In this document: positions 31,201 through 40,180 of the stretch, one piece after another
Numbering within the stretch: position 1 is the stretch's first letter
How the letters are laid out: the number at the start of each line of letters is the position of its first letter
NCBI GenBank assembly: GCA_963575645.1
Contig: OY754467.1
Span: 39,367,108-39,431,107 of the forward strand
Origin: Xanthostigma xanthostigma
Lineage: Eukaryota; Arthropoda; Insecta; Raphidioptera; Raphidiidae
DNA: 64,000 nt
Reading direction: 5' to 3'
Program-made: the position numbers and the translations under genes
The notes under the pieces: model-generated
The model's input: the letters and a program-made list of their open reading frames with translations, nothing else
Database searches by the model: none
Told to the model about the DNA's origin: nothing

Positions 31201-34200
31201 TGCATTGATAAAACTACTTAAAAAGTGCACTAAAATTTTAATCTGTGTGGATTGGTGCTGCAGCGTAGGTCGTGCAGGTTTGTATTTGACAAGTGTGCGC
31301 GACCTTTAAGAGGAATAAGGTATAGTCTGACACCTCGAATATGTCGAACATATTCGAGGTGTCAGACATTTTAAATGGTTAATGTTATTTGTCAGAGAAC
31401 ATTATTTTAGCGTTTTTGTTGAAGTTTTTAAGCTATCCAATTAAAAAACAAACAGTATCTATAAATTTTTTACATGTCGTCAAAACGACATCTTTCGGAA
31501 AATTTAGAGGGAAAACGCCCCAAAATCAAGAAAAGTCATACTAGTCCTAGTGAAGCCATATACAAAGTTTAGGGAGAGTATTAATCAGTAAAATTTTTGC
31601 CGACGGGCACTTTGACCAGTACTAAAAAATTACCGCCTACATCATAGCCTCAACATCCTTTTTTGGGCGAAAAACTACCTAGTATTTAAATTAATATTAA
31701 TCTAGGAATATTGAATACAAAAATTCTTTTACTTGGCAATTTTTTATTCATAACTTGAAAATTTCTCAAGTTATCGAAATAGGGCAAAAAGCGTCTAGCA
31801 AAAATTTAGAGAGGACGCAGTAAAGGACAAAAAATTAAATTCATATTTAAAACCCAGAATCCAAAATAAGTTTAACCTGACTGTTTATCCATTTTGTATA
31901 TAGACGCTGATAACCTCAGTTGTTGAGCATCTACAATCTATCTATCTATCCTTTTTCTAAACCAAGTGCACGTGACTATTAACTATCCAAGTATACTTTC
32001 GTCATTAATGATTTCAGCAGGGGTGTCAAACGCATTTAATATGTGGGTCATTTTCCGTATTAGTAACTCATGCGAGTCGCACACACCCTACAAGTTTTGC
32101 CACCGATTAAAGAAAAGAGACTCTATTTTACCATTCCAACCCACAAACGGGGAATGGTACTAGTTTAGGTCAAAAATCACTTTTAAAAAATTTTACAATA
32201 TCTTTCCGTTTTGAGGTCCTCCGAATCCAAAAAACATATTTTTGAAAAACCTCTGTGCGTCTGTTTATCTGTTAGTCTGTGAACACGATTACGGGTCAAA
32301 CGGATGAGCGGATTAAAACCAAATTTTGAGAGATATATGCTATAACGGTGTTTTTTATATAATAATGGTATACTTTTCATAACGGATTATTATTCTATTT
32401 ATTTTTTCAAGAAAGTTTTGTTAAAAATTTTTTTTCTAAACTTTATAGTTTCGGAGATATTTTGAAAATAAAAAAAAATCAGCCGCTCTTGTTTTATGGA
32501 TCTGTCAGAAATAAACTAGTTCGGCATGCTTTGATTAATTTTTACGTGACGTGGAACATATTATGTAGGTAACCATGGCAACGAATAGTTATTATCATAT
32601 TGAATACTAGCCATTACCCGCGTCACCTCACGCGATATCAGATAATATTTTATTTTCTTTATTATAATCAAATGTCAACATTTTTGAAGTTGGAATGGTC
32701 CCGTCGCCCAATTGACTGGAATTTTTTACTACACGCTACAGAAGCAAAGCTTGTCTAATTGTAAAAATATTATAATACCTAATAATAATAATAATGGTAC
32801 CGACCGCCAGGATCGAACTTACGAAGCGAGTCGTGCGGGCTTACAGTTTGACACTCCGGAGCTGCAGCATAGCCCAGGGGTTTAATCTTGTTCGCGTTTA
32901 GCGGAGATTATTAAAACAACTTCGTGTAGTTTTCTGGAAATGAGACGAGTCATTAAAAACAAACATTCAGAAAAAGAGTCGAAAAGAAAATACGACACAT
33001 TATATGATTAACATACAAAAAGTTGTCCGCGTTTTTTTTCTCTTTTTCGTTTTAGTTTCATGGCAGCTTTATTACAAAATCGACCAATAAAAAATTTTGT
33101 TATACGCATCTATTATAATCTATCAACTACATGAGGTAGATAATCGATAATTCAAATGATTGATAGATTGTCATTTGTTTGCGTCGCGTCACTGTTTGTC
33201 ATTTGTTTGTATGCTGACGTCATTTGCGTAATTTGAGATTGATACCTATTTTATATAACCAGACAAACAGGCTTCTTTTACGTAGGTGGAACTGATTTAT
33301 AAAATCTATAATAAGCTGTCAAAAAATAAATTGTAAGGTGTACTGAAAAAACAAAATGGCGTATGTGCACATTTGGTATTGCGCTATTGGAATGTGACAC
33401 TGCGTTAAAAACTAACGTCAGCGACATGAGTCATATTATCATCACGTACGAGATATATACTTTTATATACAGTATGTAAACACGTAAGGTGCACATAGGG
33501 AAATTAACATTGAGATAAAATGACTGGATCAGAGTCTTGTTTTTCAATTTGACAGATAATATTCTTTTGAAAAATGAATGTGTATGCTACCGAAGAAAAT
33601 ATTCAAATGATTACAACATAATCGGTCTTTTTTTAGAAATGGGACATTAAATTCCCAAAAATACTTAAATATGGTGCGAGATCAAATATCTCCGCCTATT
33701 CGTGTTGAACCTAAAGACATTGGGTCACTAATTTACCAACGCGCATACGTCATACCAGTCAGACAATTTTTGAATGAAATGTTTCCAAACAGATGGAGTT
33801 GTTCTTTTGTTTTATTTTTGTACAAAAAAATTAAAATAATGATTTATAAGAGCTTTTTATTATTAAAAAAGCCAAGTAAAACAAAAATAAATCAAAATAA
33901 AATAGAAATCCTCAAGATTACCACTATAATTTAATAAAAATAACAATTAATTCAGTCATGGATAACTCTGATCCAAGTATTTTTTCCCAATGGTAATTTC
34001 TCTATGTGCACCTTACGTGTTTACATACTGTATGTAGTTTTTGCACGCAACCTTTATAAAATAGCTGATTTGAAACTTCAGTTTTGAACAAGATCACTTT
34101 TGGTTGTAGGCTACGTTCAATTCTCATGCGGCTGGACTATGGTTTACTATGAAATTGGTAGTAGGTACGGCTACGTTTATTTTACACCACTAGTCTTAAA

Positions 34201-36469
34201 TGAGTCATTTTACGACCGCTATTTTGTAGGGAGATAAGTGCAAAAACTACTAGTACTTTATATTAGAACTAGTGGCCCGATTTGGCTTCGCCCGAATTTG
34301 TAGATTGCCACCGTTTTTTCGTCCATTTACGTTGTAAAATCGGTCTCCACGAAGAGCGCTTTTATTTTAACGCGATAATATATAGCCTATGTCCATCTTG
34401 AAGGTTCATTCTAAATAGTGGTTAAAGAATTTTGTAATAAGATGCAGGGGCTCACACAAACTCACAAAATTCGCACTCTCTCTTTACAATTTTAGTATAG
34501 ATTTTCGAAATAACGAAGCATCCTCAAAGTTTAGATACTTGGTTCCACGAACATTAGCCCGAGATGCTAGTACATTCAGCCGACTTTGACAAACCAAAAA
34601 TTATAAAAAAATATATGTTTCTATTTATTTTTATATAGAGAGCTACACTCAATATATATGACAGTTTTATATGAATTTATATTTAACTGACTTTCCAACA
34701 TGTTTTTCTATTATACTTACATTATTTTTAGAACTGAATAGGTCATATGCATGAGATTCCAAATTGGTTTAAATTTTTATTTCGAAATATATTTTAGTAC
34801 CTGATCATATCGTAATGGTTATTTTATTAATCTAATCACTGAAAAAAATACAAATAATAAACAAGAAATGTAGAAAATACGCGCTATTTTCGAGTTATCA
34901 AAATGCAACGTGACGTCAGAGTATATATCAACAACAATTTCCATGACGACTGAAAGAAAACAACAAATAAACTTCATTTAGAACATTGACAATTTGATAT
35001 CAAGGTTGACATGCATCGTATATCATGACGTCACATAAGCCCGCCAACATGGCCGATTGTTTAAACTGTCTATTTTTGAATGTGAAATTTAATATGTTTT
35101 TTCTTATAATATTACATTTTTAAATGATTATTAATTTTTTTCCGTAATATGGTTGACTAAATAATCAATTAAAATTATAAAAAAAATACATGCATATGAC
35201 CTATTGTCTAGTTACACGCATTTCATTTTATAAATTAATTAATAGTTAATTATATCGGAAATAGATGAAACTATGTATCAACAATGTTATCTTCTTTTAA
35301 ATTCGTGTTCATTCCAAATAGCGGTACAAAAACGGAAAATATTAATTATAATCTCAGAACATATATATTTCTTAGATTTCATCTGAAGTTATTGCAAACT
35401 CACAAAAACTTTTTATAAGTAGAAAGTTTGTGAATTAAATATGTTATTGTTTTCTGGTTTTCGATGAAAATCGTTTTGTGAAATCTATAATATCTTAAGT
35501 ATTAATTCTTCATCTATAGGTACATAAAAAATCTATTGTCGTCTAAGTGAAACCACTTTTGTCTGTGACTGTATACCTTATACACCCTAAAAACAAGAAG
35601 TAAATAATAAACACATACATTTTTTTTAATATACCATTTTTTAAAAACGAACTAAAAAGTATAAAATATTTTTTTAATATGTAGGATCGAAAAACGTGGG
35701 GCGCATGCGACAGTTATATAAGAAGTGTAGACAGTAGCTACTAATGAATGAGATAAAACGAATAATTCGCCCCACGTTTTTCGTTTCAAATCCTTCTCAT
35801 AAGGCTTAAAGAAATTATTTTATACATTTTAGATATTTTTAAAAACTTGCAGGTATATTTTATTTCTTTTATTATTTTTGTACTTTTTAGTTCGTTTTAA
35901 AAACGAGATATATTAATTTTTTTTTTAATTACTTTTATTATTTCCACACTTTCTTGTATTGCCATCTAAGTTAGTTAAAAATTTCAAGTCTCTATCTCAC
36001 TAGGAAGTCAGTTTAAATCCAATTACAAAATTCCACCCGGACAGACACACAAGAAAGCGAGTTAATAAAAACGTGGTGAAATAAAGCAACTGCAGCTGAA
36101 GTACATAGAGTTGATTGATTGAAAATTATAGAGGCATTGACACCTGCGATGGTATTAGTGTAGAAGAAAAATAAAGCGATTATTTTTTAAGTAAAAGTCA
36201 CCAACTGTTAGAATTGTCTAGATTTTCTCTCTAGAATTGTCTAGATTTTCTCTCGGTTTTTGTTGTAATAAAATTAGACCTATGCCACTAAAATATCTCA
36301 TCGCATATTGAGTTGACGGAGGTGATGCGTATAGCGACCAGCGTCGATATTTATAAATATAGTAACGTAAATAATGAATGTACTTTTCAGGTGGAAGTGG
36401 ACATCATACCTGCCGTTTATGCCGACGTATCGACCGAGGTCCGTGTGCCGAGGGAACAAAAAACAGTAG
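24540..36469 (+). CDS. SLC23 nucleobase/ascorbate transporter, last three coding exons (5' part absent)
   Basis: Seen: three plus-strand exons at 24540-24761, 26922-27060 and 36391-36469, separated by introns of 2.2 and 9.3 kb. Acceptors (tttctcag, gtcgtacag, cttttcag) and donors (gtgcga, gtgagt) fit, and the phases agree across both joints (phase 1, then phase 2). The product reads LSALQYVDLNSARNLYILGF, LDSILTVLLSTTILVGGLVG, FLDNVIP, GTAEERGLIAW, a polar linker, TYDFPVGMSYIRK, then WKWTSYLPFMPTYRP and a TAG stop. Known: this is the C-terminal end of SLC23 (nucleobase-ascorbate) transporters, where VDLNS...RN, FLDN.IPG and GT.EERGL are conserved. Missing: the N-terminal two thirds, including the NAT signature, are not visible in the 8.7 kb upstream. 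It may be an orphan 3' duplicate, or its first exons may lie beyond the Oatp genes. Confidence 0.9.
25255..25290 (+). repeat. AAT trinucleotide microsatellite
   Basis: Twelve or so AAT units, probably the tail of a reversed retroelement fragment that follows (to about 25430). Confidence 0.9.
25625..25772 (+). mobile_element. Penelope-like 3' end remnant
   Basis: CTGAAGAAGATTCAAATCC, ACCGAAACGTTAATG, then a conserved tail GAAGAGTTCTAATCAGACGT. Copies of the tail occur at 40366-40434 (+), 50495-50640 (-) and 54300-54365 (-). The CTGAAGA...CGAAAC spacing resembles the hammerhead-type core known in Penelope-like elements, with one core change. Confidence 0.5.
25790..26005 (-). mobile_element. 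Helitron-like element (short type)
   Basis: Reverse copy of the family at 34269-34502 and 59893-60135, with AATTTGTAGATTGCCACCGT and GAAGAGCGCTTTTA. Both ends are somewhat degraded. Confidence 0.55.
26227..26649. mobile_element. MITE family H, copy 2 (complete)
   Basis: AGGCCGCTGCACACGAGGCT at the left and AGCCTCATGTGCAGCGGCCT at the right, flanked by TTA at 26224-26226 and 26650-26652. Lies in the SLC23 intron between exons a and b. Confidence 0.9.
26922..27060 (+). CDS. SLC23 exon b (cytoplasmic linker)
   Basis: Starts GAACAGCCGAAGAGCG after gtcgtacag and reads TAEERGLIAWSKEMSLAKQE, an acidic stretch, then STYDFPVGMSYIR. The donor AGAAA|gtgagt leaves phase 2. GT.EERGL directly after DN.IPG is the conserved SLC23 order. 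Confidence 0.9.
27479..27545 (+). repeat. tRNA-Ile-like sequence
   Basis: TGGCTCAATTGGTTAGAGCG and CGTGCTAATGACTCGAAGGT match the D and anticodon arms of tRNA-Ile (AAT). The T arm is altered (GAGCTCGATCACCC) and the acceptor barely pairs, so it is a pseudogene or SINE head. It sits in the last SLC23 intron. Confidence 0.65.
27920..28225. mobile_element. Putative MITE with AGGGCGTRGATA ends
   Basis: Left AAGGGCGTGGATAT and right TATCTACTACGCCCTT are inverted repeats, each followed inward by a G-run. No clean TSD, hence low confidence. Confidence 0.45.
28538..29703. mobile_element. Family P palindrome (giant inverted dimer), with an insertion in the left arm
   Basis: TTCTTCATACCTCTATCGAA at the left is mirrored by TTTCGATCGAGGTATGACGA at the right. 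Arms of about 370 bp (left arm split by an insertion at 28716-29138) meet near 29300 at GCGCGTCATAATGCC / GGCATCATGGCGCGC. Single-arm copies lie at 6004-6300 and 16080-16525. Confidence 0.85.
28716..29138 (+). mobile_element. Element R inserted into the palindrome
   Basis: Runs from TGACGTGATAACGTCTTATA to GACTTTACAGACAACCAATT and a T-run. The intact right arm of the palindrome reads through this point. A second copy, itself interrupted, lies at 61964-62538 on the minus strand. Confidence 0.75.
30060..30240 (-). repeat. Second copy of the GAATCGATTCAGCG repeat
   Basis: Shares ACTGAATCGATTAGGC, TTTAAAACGGCTATATC and GGAATCGATTCAGCGTGAT with 6950-7410. Confidence 0.5.
30326..30745 (+). mobile_element. 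tRNA-headed SINE S, copy 1 (complete)
   Basis: The head has GGTGGCGTAGTGGTTAGAGC (A box) and GTGTTCGAATCCCGACGGGG (B box). The body contains GGTTTTCCATGG..TTCC and GGTTCCTTATTCAAGGCCAT, a block like the conserved domain of several insect SINEs, and the tail is ATT repeats. A 13-bp TSD, ATATGAAATGACA, is exact at 30313-30325 and 30746-30758. Confidence 0.92.
31002..31309. mobile_element. MITE with GCGCACAC ends
   Basis: Left AAACCGCGCACACGTCTTGT and right ACAAGTGTGCGCGACCTT are imperfect inverses, with TAA next to each. The interior (CAGTAACGACTCTGC-like words and the CTGTTCGTGA block) matches a degraded reverse copy at 18670-18830. Confidence 0.6.
31325..31367. repeat. Perfect 19-bp stem hairpin
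   Basis: GTCTGACACCTCGAATATG, loop TCGAA, then the exact inverse. There is no T-run or gene next to it, so a terminator role is not suggested. It may be a minimal MITE. Confidence 0.75.
32131..32745 (+). mobile_element. Dispersed repeat X, copy 2
   Basis: From ACCATTCCAACC to GTTGGAATGGTCCCGTCGCC, CAATTGACTGG and a T-run, with TCTGTGCGTCTGTTTATCTG inside. The outer ATTCCAAC / GTTGGAAT words are inverted. Confidence 0.75.
32800..32872 (-). repeat. tRNA-like SINE head
   Basis: In minus orientation GTAAGTTCGATCCTGGCGGT contains a B box, about 50 bp after GCTCCGGAGTGTCAAACTG. Degraded; no anticodon can be assigned. Confidence 0.45.
33470..34030 (+). mobile_element. Mariner/IS630-type element remnant
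   Basis: CAGTATGTAAACACGTAAGG at both ends in inverted orientation, over about 70 bp, with TA on each side (33468-33469, 34031-34032). It contains part of a transposase-like frame. Lies in the last SLC23 intron. Confidence 0.85.
33671..33934 (+). pseudogene. Mariner-type transposase fragment
   Basis: Reads ISPPIRVEPKDIGSLIYQRA then YVIPVRQFLNEMFPNRW. The VRQFL.E.FPNRW stretch matches the segment before the last catalytic acidic residue in mariner/IS630 DDE transposases; the downstream WPARSPDL-like block is absent. The rest is lysine/isoleucine-rich filler. Assignment rests on this motif and on the TA-flanked ends. Confidence 0.6.
34269..34502 (-). mobile_element. Helitron-like element (short type)
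   Basis: On the minus strand it starts TCTATACTAAAATTGTAAAG and ends CGAAGCCAAATCGGGCCACTAG before T. Complete copy of the family. Confidence 0.6.
34734..35212. mobile_element. MITE with AATAGGTCATATGCATG ends
   Basis: AATAGGTCATATGCATG at 34737-34753 and its exact inverse CATGCATATGACCTATT at 35191-35207. Interior is AT-rich with two GTGACGTCA-like words. TSD not resolved. Confidence 0.65.
35640..35906. mobile_element. Palindromic MITE, GCGTGGGGCGC type, copy 2
   Basis: ACGAACTAAAAAGTATAAAA at the left and the inverse ending ACTTTTTAGTTCGT at the right; tips CGTGGGGCGCAT and CGCCCCACG. Same ends and GC tip as 1155-1396, but a longer loop. Confidence 0.75.
36210..36256 (+). repeat. 23-bp direct duplication
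   Basis: AGAATTGTCTAGATTTTCTC occurs twice, 23 bp apart, about 150 bp upstream of the SLC23 terminal exon. Confidence 0.85.
36391..36469 (+). CDS. SLC23 terminal exon and stop
   Basis: After the acceptor tacttttcag, the first base completes a lysine codon split from exon b. It then reads WKWTSYLPFMPTYRPRSVCR, GNKKQ and TAG at 36467-36469. The YLPF.PTYRP ending fits SLC23 tails. Being short and 9.3 kb away, it would be easy to miss. Confidence 0.85.
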
Positions 36470-36615
36470 GTGGCAAAAGACGAACGAGGACAACGCATCA
36501 TTCATTGGGGAACTTATCGACTGTCACGTTGGGGTCAACAGTAAATTATAACTTTAGTTTCTCCCCAATCGCCTCAATACAGTCTAACGCAATGGAACCT
36601 ATAGATTATATAAAG

Positions 36616-36834
36616 TGAATTTCATTTATGACGCAATATATATGAGTTTTGTTGATATGGAAATCTTTAATGCATTACAGAAAATTATTCTACATCAAAA
36701 TGCAACGTAGACCGAGCGCCCGAGGCTGGTTCGTTTGCATTTTATGCGAAACGATTTTCTGTAATGAATTAATGATTTCCATAGCTACCATATCAACAAA
36801 AGTCATGTATACATTGCGTTTAGTATGAAATTCA
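36616..36834. mobile_element. 219-bp palindromic MITE just after the SLC23 stop
   Basis: TGAATTTCAT ... GTTTTGTTGATATGG is mirrored by CCATATCAACAAAAG ... GAAATTCA, with a second matching block (TTACAGAAAA / TTTTCTGTAA) nearer the centre. It starts 147 bp after the stop codon and so probably lies in the 3' untranslated region. Confidence 0.75.
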
Positions 36835-36954
36835 CGGCATAATTGCATATCAATGTTTGTTCTCAAATGCATCTCAACTGTCCCATGAATTATATCGTAA
36901 TGGATTATATTTCAGCGAGATTGTATATAATAGTAAAGCTGTTTAATTAAAATA

Positions 36955-37442
36955 AAAAAAAATCCAGCCAATTGGGCGACGGGACCATTCCAACTTCAAA
37001 AGTATTTACATTTGATTTAGTATAATAAAGAAAATAAAATTTCTGATATCGCGTAAGGTGACACGGGTAATGGCTAGTATTCAATATGATATTTGCTATT
37101 CGTTGCCATGTTTAACGAAACTTTCTTGAAAAAATAAATACAATAATAAGGCATTATGAAAAATATACCATTATTATATAAAAAACATCGTTATAGCATA
37201 TATCTCTTCTGCGCATGCGCCAATTTTCTCCAGAAACAATAGGGCTCTTCATATTTGCATACCAAACATCCTCCCAAAATTTGGTTTCAATTCGTTTATT
37301 CGGTTGACCTGTATCGTGCTCACAGACAAACAGACTAACAGACGCACAGTTTTCCAAAAATATATTTTTTGGATTCGGGGAACCTCAAAACGGAAAGATA
37401 TTGTAATTTTGGAAAAGTGAATTTTGACCTAAACTAGTACCA
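36955..37442 (-). mobile_element. Dispersed repeat X, copy 3
   Basis: Reverse of copy 2, from the A-run and AATTGGGCGACGGGACCATT to GACCTAAACTAGTACCATTC. It adjoins and seems to truncate a family H MITE. Confidence 0.75.
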
Positions 37443-37719
37443 TTCCCCACTTGTGTCTTTTGTCTGACTGAACAGAATGCGACACCATATTTGTTTGTGG
37501 GTGTTTGTTCAAGTGCCCACGTGACAAGATACTGCTTCCTGATTGGTTCTTGCTCATACCTAGCAGCAAATCTCGCAGGGAAAATAGCCCTTGTTCTAAT
37601 TTTAAAACCTATCTTGTGAGCTAGCAGGCCAGCCCGCATTGACGTCATTTCTAGCTTCGACCCAGCCTACCGGCTAGCAAAACTCCTAACAGCGTTTCTA
37701 GCCTCGTGTGCAGCGGCCT
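37443..37719 (-). mobile_element. MITE family H, copy 3 (one end lost)
   Basis: The right end AGCCTCGTGTGCAGCGGCCT is followed by TTA (37720-37722). The other end is missing where repeat X begins. Confidence 0.75.
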
Positions 37720-38118
37720 TTAGTCTCTAGAACGTAAATGATGATATTATACGTGATGACAGCAAATTTTAACAGTCAAACGAGCCAATATCATTAGTCT
37801 CGAGATATAATTTACTATACCTCCTATAAAAAAAGCAACTTTTCGCGCGTCATATTAAGTATATTTTTAATATTTTTGGCAGTCCGTTTGTGAAACGAAC
37901 TTCACTTCTATCAACCTTTTGACGAATATATTACGCGACGTATCAAAACCAAACGGGTGTTGACGTTTCTTTGCCGGTTTAAAATACCTTGTTTGCTTTG
38001 TGTGTCACTGTTCAAATCACTACAAAGGCAATATTGTCACAAAATAATAATAGTTCTCACGCAATTGTTAAATTAATGTTCTTTCTAAAACTGTAGTGTC
38101 AAAAATTGAATTATACTC

Positions 38119-38208
38119 CAGTGCCGTAACTAGCCTTTTATGCGCCCGGTGCGAGCTTTTATAACTGCGTCCTTGAAAACCCAAAACTTGGTCCTGGTTA
38201 CGGCACTG
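38119..38208. mobile_element. 90-bp hAT-type micro-MITE
   Basis: CAGTGCCGTAACTAGCC at the left and GGTTACGGCACTG at the right, flanked by TTATACTC / CTTTACTC (two mismatches in 8 bp). The ends resemble those of the hAT remnant at 12510. Confidence 0.75.
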
Positions 38209-38286
38209 CTTTACTCAATTTTAAGAGTCCGTCAAAATGTTAATATTGTTTATGAAGATTATTATTCACCCCTGCTGCTGTTACGT

Positions 38287-38489
38287 CATAGGCGTAGTAA
38301 TGATTTTATCCTAGGGGGGTCAAAATTTTCAACTCTACCTATACCACTACCAGCTGCCACTTATACATAATTTGAAAACTGTTCATAAAGGCGAAATCGA
38401 TAAACACGACTTTCTGGAGAAATTTCACGACAAAGAAAATATATTAGAGTGGGCCAGGCCCACCTGACCCCCCTCTTGCTACGCCAATG
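38287..38489. mobile_element. Putative hAT-like MITE
   Basis: CATAGGCGTAGTAATG and the near inverse CTTGCTACGCCAATG, each followed inward by a GGGGGGTC / GACCCCCC block. TSD unclear. Confidence 0.5.
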
Positions 38490-38646
38490 TGTTTCGTATG
38501 TGTGATTTATATAGAAATAACTGTTGAATTGGTCAGAGAGCATTTCTTTTTTGGGTCATTTTACGATCGCTATACAGGCATCGTAAAGCAACTATTTTAT
38601 GAGAGAGTGTGCAAAAATATATTGAATATAATGAAATAAATTAATA

Positions 38647-39160
38647 CAGTAGAGACGCGTTAATCCGAACCTTCATAATCCGGATTCTTTTGTCATTCGG
38701 ACAGTCGTTAGATAGTATTATGTACATTGTAGTCCGGATTTTTCCAGTTTCAGTAATCCGGATCATGATACTTAGTTATTGAGTAGCTGTACCAGCACTA
38801 TTTGCGTCAACACTATTGGCCGGCGGTGTGTTACAAACAGATACATACATATTTGTTATAAGAAGAAGTGAGAGAAGTTAGGTGGTTTTAGTATGTATGT
38901 AGTCGTTGTTAAACTCAGATAGAATTAAATAGAGAACGCAATATGGCGCCGCGTAAACGATCACACGTTACTTTATCACTGCAAGTAAAAAACGAAATTC
39001 TTGACAAATTAAAAGTTTTATTTTTTACGTATGAATAAATCCTTTGAGCACGCATTTTAGTTTGTTTTCTTGATAATTAAAATTACATCCAGTAATCCGG
39101 ACATTTTGATAATCCGGATCAGCTGTGTTTTAATTAGTCCGGATTATCGCGTCTCTACTG
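38647..39160 (+). mobile_element. pogo/Tigger deletion derivative
   Basis: Ends CAGTAGAGACGCGTTAATCC and the inverse, flanked by TA (38645-38646, 39161-39162), with AATCCGGA repeated inside both arms. It keeps the first codons of a CENP-B-type transposase. Confidence 0.9.
38943..39038 (+). pseudogene. Start of a Tigger/pogo transposase (helix-turn-helix N-terminus)
   Basis: A 31-codon frame starting MAPRKRSHVTLSLQVKNEIL, then DKLKV. Basic MAP.KR followed by VTL.L..K.EILDKL is the N-terminus of CENP-B/pogo-type DNA-binding domains. The frame ends at TAA after TYE; the rest of the gene is deleted. Confidence 0.8.
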
Positions 39161-39326
39161 TAATAATTTGTTACATTTAATAAAAAATTCAAAATGGTTA
39201 TGTATTTAAACATTTTGGAGAGTCAGCATAAAATAGTTTCTCCGTTATTAGATCATATTGTGTGTCAAGTAAACAATTCTACTTTCTATAGTTAGCCTGG
39301 GTTTTAAAGCATTCACGGTAAAGTAT

Positions 39327-40176
39327 TGTAACAAAACTCACAAAACTGTTCTTCGTTGGTGATTAATATATTTATTTACAAAAAGAAACGTTAACAAAAA
39401 CATAAAACTAAAAGTAGTTCTCTATAATAATGAAAAAATGAAATAATAAAATTAATAACGGATAACAAACGAATTATAAAACAACAATAATAACACTAAA
39501 CTACTATGTATACAGAATATTTATGTCTCACAGATGTCTATTTGTCTCTATATTAATTTAGAACACTTACTTATGTCGTCCGTATACTGTTCATTGTCTT
39601 TATCGCTGACTTCTGACTGACTGACTTGCCTTCTACGCTAGCGCTGTTTATATAAGTTCTTCAGCCGCTTTCTGGACTATTTTTCGACGTTCTGGAACAG
39701 TGATGTCAAAGATACGGCCCGCGGGCCGCATCCGGCCCTCAAGCCACCTCAATACGGTCCGCGACCATAATTTCTCCAGTGAGGATTTTAGACACTTGAC
39801 ATCAATGAGCTTATCAAAAACAAGAGATGTCAGGTGTCTGGATCCTCTACCTCAAGATAATTTTCCTTTTTATTAACTTTATATGAAAATTGATTTAAAC
39901 GAAATAAATAAAGATTTTAATCTAGTATGTGTTTTAGTTTTTAACTTACAGTTTGGCCCGCTAACTCACCGTAAATCTTATAAAAAGCCCTTTCAGAAAA
40001 ATCAGTCTGACACCCCTGTTCTAGAAGCTTAGACATTCTTCTATGTGGTTCCGATGACAATGAGTGTAACAGTACACGCATTGTTGTTCATGCGTTTCCG
40101 ACAACAATGCAAGTATTGTTGTCTACGCAGCCTGACAACAAGGCACTGCCGCCCCCTCCAGTAGCGTCTCGTTACA
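39327..40176 (-). mobile_element. Solo LTR related to family L, interrupted by a hAT MITE
   Basis: TGTAACAAAACTC ... GTCTCGTTACA with GTAT on both sides (39323-39326, 40177-40180). In minus orientation a TATATAAA box lies near 39650. A hAT MITE splits it at 39698-40018. Only the ends and AT-rich U5-like part resemble 19122-19877. Confidence 0.8.
39698..40018. mobile_element. hAT-type MITE inside the solo LTR
   Basis: CAGTGATGTCAAAGATACGG and the inverse of CAGGGGTGTCAGACTGA, with GCCCGCGGGCC near the left end. Flanked by TTCTGGAA / TTCTAGAA (one mismatch). Confidence 0.85.
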
Positions 40177-40180
40177 GTAT

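Noticed and set aside
36313-36618. Plus-strand frame of 101 codons across the SLC23 terminal exon
   Set aside because: It runs through the splice acceptor in a different frame; the frame set by exon b gives the family-typical ending and a stop at 36467.
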